NCBI GenBank assembly: GCA_025964935.1
Contig: JAOPXW010000106.1
Coordinates: 1 to 6,404 of the forward strand
Length of the DNA stretch: 6,404 bases
Direction of reading: 5' to 3'
Source of the DNA: Friedmanniella sp.
Lineage (GTDB): Bacteria > Actinomycetota > Actinomycetes > Propionibacteriales > Propionibacteriaceae
Shown here: positions 5,319-6,404 of the stretch, in pieces
How the letters are laid out: each line of letters begins with the position of its first letter
Position numbering within the stretch: position 1 is the first letter of the stretch
Notes under the pieces: generated by a model
What the model was told of the DNA's origin: nothing
The model's database searches: none
The model's input: only the letters and a program-made list of their open reading frames with translations
Position numbers and translations under genes: made by a program

Positions 5319-5968
5319 CCCTGCACGGCCGGGGCGGGACCGCTCTCGTCTTCGTCGTCGTCGTCCTCGCTGCGGTCCCGGGGGCTCACCGGCCAGTCGT
5401 CGGGGTAGGTGTGGGCGACGTCGTCGTGCTGGGCGCGCAGCTTCTTGCGGGACCGGCCCGACAGCCGGTCGCCGAAGACCGTGCCGTTCAGGTGGTCGGT
5501 CTCATGCTGGAGGCAACGGGCCAGCAGCCCTGAGCCGAGGACCTCGACCTCGCCGCCGAACGCGTCCTGGCCGTGGCAGACCGCCACCTCGGGCCGGGCC
5601 AGCTCCATGTAGGCGCCCGGGAAGGACAGGCAGCCCTCGTCCGCCGCGTCCAGCTTGCGGTCCTTGCCCTCCGGCAGGGTCACGACGGGGTTGCAGACCA
5701 CGCCGACCCGGTGGATGTGGTCCTTGTCCGGGCAGTCGTAGACGAACACCGACAGGTCCCGTCCGACCTGGGTGGCGGCCAGGCCGACGCCCTCGGCGGC
5801 GTACATGGTGGCGAACATGTCCCGGACCAGGGTCCGGAGCTCCTCGTCGAACACGGTCACGGGTCGGGTCTGGGTGTGCATGACCGGGGTGCCCCAGCGG
5901 GTGATGGGGAGGACGGTGCCCCCCACGCGCAGGTTCTCCTCGGTCAGGCCTGGTTCTTCCACGGTCAC
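5315..5968 (-). CDS. def: Peptide deformylase
   Basis: This 217-residue cytoplasmic metalloenzyme removes the formyl group from the N-terminal methionine of new proteins. All three signature motifs are present: GVGLAATQVG (60-69), EGCLSFPG (111-118) with metal ligand Cys113, and HETDHLNGTVF (155-165) with ligands His155 and His159 and catalytic Glu156. An N-terminal extension of about 15 residues precedes the core. The C-terminus (about 193-217) is an acidic tail with EDDDDEDES (201-209). This makes the protein somewhat longer than the usual 165-200 residues. GTG 5968 is the start; a second GTG lies two codons in. There is no Shine-Dalgarno site, but TAACGT (5980-5975) ends 6 nt upstream, suggesting a leaderless message. 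The stop overlaps that of the converging methyltransferase gene by 4 bp. Confidence 0.96.
   Translation of the reverse strand: MTVEEPGLTEENLRVGGTVLPITRWGTPVMHTQTRPVTVFDEELRTLVRDMFATMYAAEGVGLAATQVGRDLSVFVYDCPDKDHIHRVGVVCNPVVTLPEGKDRKLDAADEGCLSFPGAYMELARPEVAVCHGQDAFGGEVEVLGSGLLARCLQHETDHLNGTVFGDRLSGRSRKKLRAQHDDVAHTYPDDWPVSPRDRSEDDDDEDESGPAPAVQG
5352..5363. repeat. TCG trinucleotide run in the deformylase tail
   Basis: Four TCG triplets in a row lie on the plus strand and encode most of the Asp run (EDDDDEDES) of the deformylase on the minus strand. It is a short, possibly slippage-prone microsatellite in a region not needed for the catalytic fold. Confidence 0.6.
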
Positions 5969-5974
5969 GGGGCC

Positions 5975-5980
5975 ACGTTA
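5975..5980 (-). promoter_or_regulatory. Predicted -10 box of a leaderless deformylase promoter
   Basis: Read on the minus strand the hexamer is TAACGT, matching TANNNT. It is followed by six bases (GGCCCC) and the GTG start at 5968. No convincing -35 is seen at 17-19 nt upstream; the sequence there is GC-rich (GCGACC-like). The spacing matches that of the satD promoter. Confidence 0.45.
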
Positions 5981-6019
5981 TCGCCCAGCCGAGGGCCCGG
6001 GTCGCGGCCGACCCCGGCT

Positions 6020-6037
6020 GGAACGGCCGGAACGGTG
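6020..6037. repeat. Two tandem 9-bp GGAACGG repeats in the deformylase/recombinase gap
   Basis: GGAACGGCC (6020-6028) is followed directly by GGAACGGTG (6029-6037), with seven of nine bases identical. They lie about 50 bp upstream of the deformylase start, between two divergent genes. They could be a tandem half-site for a regulator, or chance. Confidence 0.35.
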
Positions 6038-6048
6038 CGCTCCGACGA

Positions 6049-6072
6049 GCCACCGGAGTGGCGGCTTGCCAC
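6049..6072. repeat. Alternating inverted repeats GCCAC/GTGGC/GCCAC upstream of the recombinase gene
   Basis: GCCAC (6049-6053), GTGGC (6058-6062) and GCCAC (6068-6072) are spaced by 4 and 5 bp. The middle arm can pair with either flanking arm. If transcribed this would allow two competing hairpins; as DNA it is a set of half-sites about one helical turn apart. The last copy overlaps the candidate -35 of the recombinase gene. Confidence 0.45.
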
Positions 6073-6095
6073 CCCGGGGGGCGGCCGACGATGGT
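6066..6095 (+). promoter_or_regulatory. Predicted leaderless promoter of the recombinase gene
   Basis: TTGCCA (6066-6071), an 18-nt spacer and GATGGT (6090-6095), then six bases to the GTG at 6102. The geometry (18 nt, then 6 nt) is the same as for satD. The -10 has G instead of T at its first base, so the call is weaker. No Shine-Dalgarno site of good quality precedes the GTG. Confidence 0.4.
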
Positions 6096-6101
6096 GGGCG
6101 G

Positions 6102-6404
6102 GTGACCAGCGACCCGGCGGTCGGACCGCCCGCTCCGGCGGAGTTCGCGTCCGGGCCCGGCGCCGAACCGCTGCCCGCCGCCTTCGCCGACGCGCTGGTC
6201 GACTACGAGCGTCACCTCCGCCGGCAGCGGCACCTCAGCGAGCACACGGTCCGGGCCTACGCGACCGACCTGCGGGGGCTGATGACCCATCTCGCGCGGC
6301 TCCGGCTGAGCACGCTCGGCGAGGTCGACCTGCGCGCCCTGCGGAGCTGGCTGGCCCGGCAGCAGACCCTGGGCCAGTCGCGCAGCACCCTGCAGCGCCG
6401 CTCG
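6102..6404 (+). CDS. Tyrosine recombinase XerC/XerD-like, N-terminal part (cut by window edge)
   Basis: The first 101 codons are present and the gene runs off the window. Residues about 29-101 match the N-terminal SAM-like core-binding domain of Xer-type tyrosine recombinases: FADALVDYERHLRRQRHLSE (29-48), then HTVRAYATDLRGL (49-61), VDLRALRSWLARQ (76-88) and a TLQRRS stretch at the edge. The catalytic domain (Arg, Lys, His, Arg, Tyr) lies outside, so activity cannot be judged. XerC acts with XerD at the dif site to resolve chromosome dimers. An N-terminal extension of about 27 Pro/Ala/Gly-rich residues precedes the domain. GTG 6102 is chosen because the ATG 6091 and GTG 6094 upstream run into stops. 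The neighbourhood of housekeeping genes favours host XerC over a phage integrase, but the latter is not excluded. Confidence 0.82.
   Translation, partial: MTSDPAVGPPAPAEFASGPGAEPLPAAFADALVDYERHLRRQRHLSEHTVRAYATDLRGLMTHLARLRLSTLGEVDLRALRSWLARQQTLGQSRSTLQRRS

Noticed and set aside
6102..6404. Recombinase gene considered as a phage or integrative-element integrase with an att site nearby
   Set aside because: No tRNA gene, direct repeat or other mobile-element gene is visible, and the neighbours are housekeeping genes. A Xer-type protein is more likely.

Overview
The window is a GC-rich, densely coding stretch typical of a chromosomal region of an actinomycete (Actinomycetota). The signs are very high GC in third codon positions, GTG starts for most genes, 4-bp start/stop overlaps, stop codons shared between converging genes, and apparent leaderless promoters. 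The gene families would fit a Frankia/Geodermatophilus/Nakamurella-type genome, but the sequence alone does not fix the genus. I see no mobile element, CRISPR array, tRNA or rRNA.

Left part (1-2120, plus strand): the last codons of a probable NfeD-family membrane protein, a strong hairpin, then a stomatin/flotillin-type SPFH protein (139-1356) whose tail carries three copies of an 18-bp repeat. A TauE/SafE-type anion exporter (1353-2120) is coupled to it by a GTGA overlap. NfeD and SPFH proteins are a known membrane-microdomain pair; the transporter is the less usual partner.

Middle (2104-3867, minus strand): a three-gene operon read leftwards. It runs satD-family gene (3867 to 3235), a small multi-spanning membrane protein coupled by GTGA (3238 to 2678), then a YbaK-type aminoacyl-tRNA deacylase-like gene (2658 to 2104). 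In front of satD are a perfect 7-6-7 inverted repeat, a degenerate second copy one 29-bp step upstream and a partial third copy another 29 bp on. They sit over a plausible -35/-10 whose spacing predicts a leaderless GTG start. SatD has a C-terminal helix-turn-helix, so autoregulation through these sites is the most interesting hypothesis in the window.

Right part (3983-6404): a short stand-alone precorrin-2 dehydrogenase/siroheme-synthase domain (3983-4474), a SpoU/TrmH-family RNA 2'-O-methyltransferase (4497-5318), and a peptide deformylase on the minus strand (5968 to 5315) whose stop shares the palindrome CTAG with the methyltransferase stop. After a 133-bp divergent gap comes the first third of a XerC/XerD-like tyrosine recombinase (6102 to the window edge). 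These are mostly housekeeping genes for tetrapyrrole synthesis, RNA modification, N-terminal protein processing and chromosome dimer resolution.

No gap without a gene exceeds about 135 bp.
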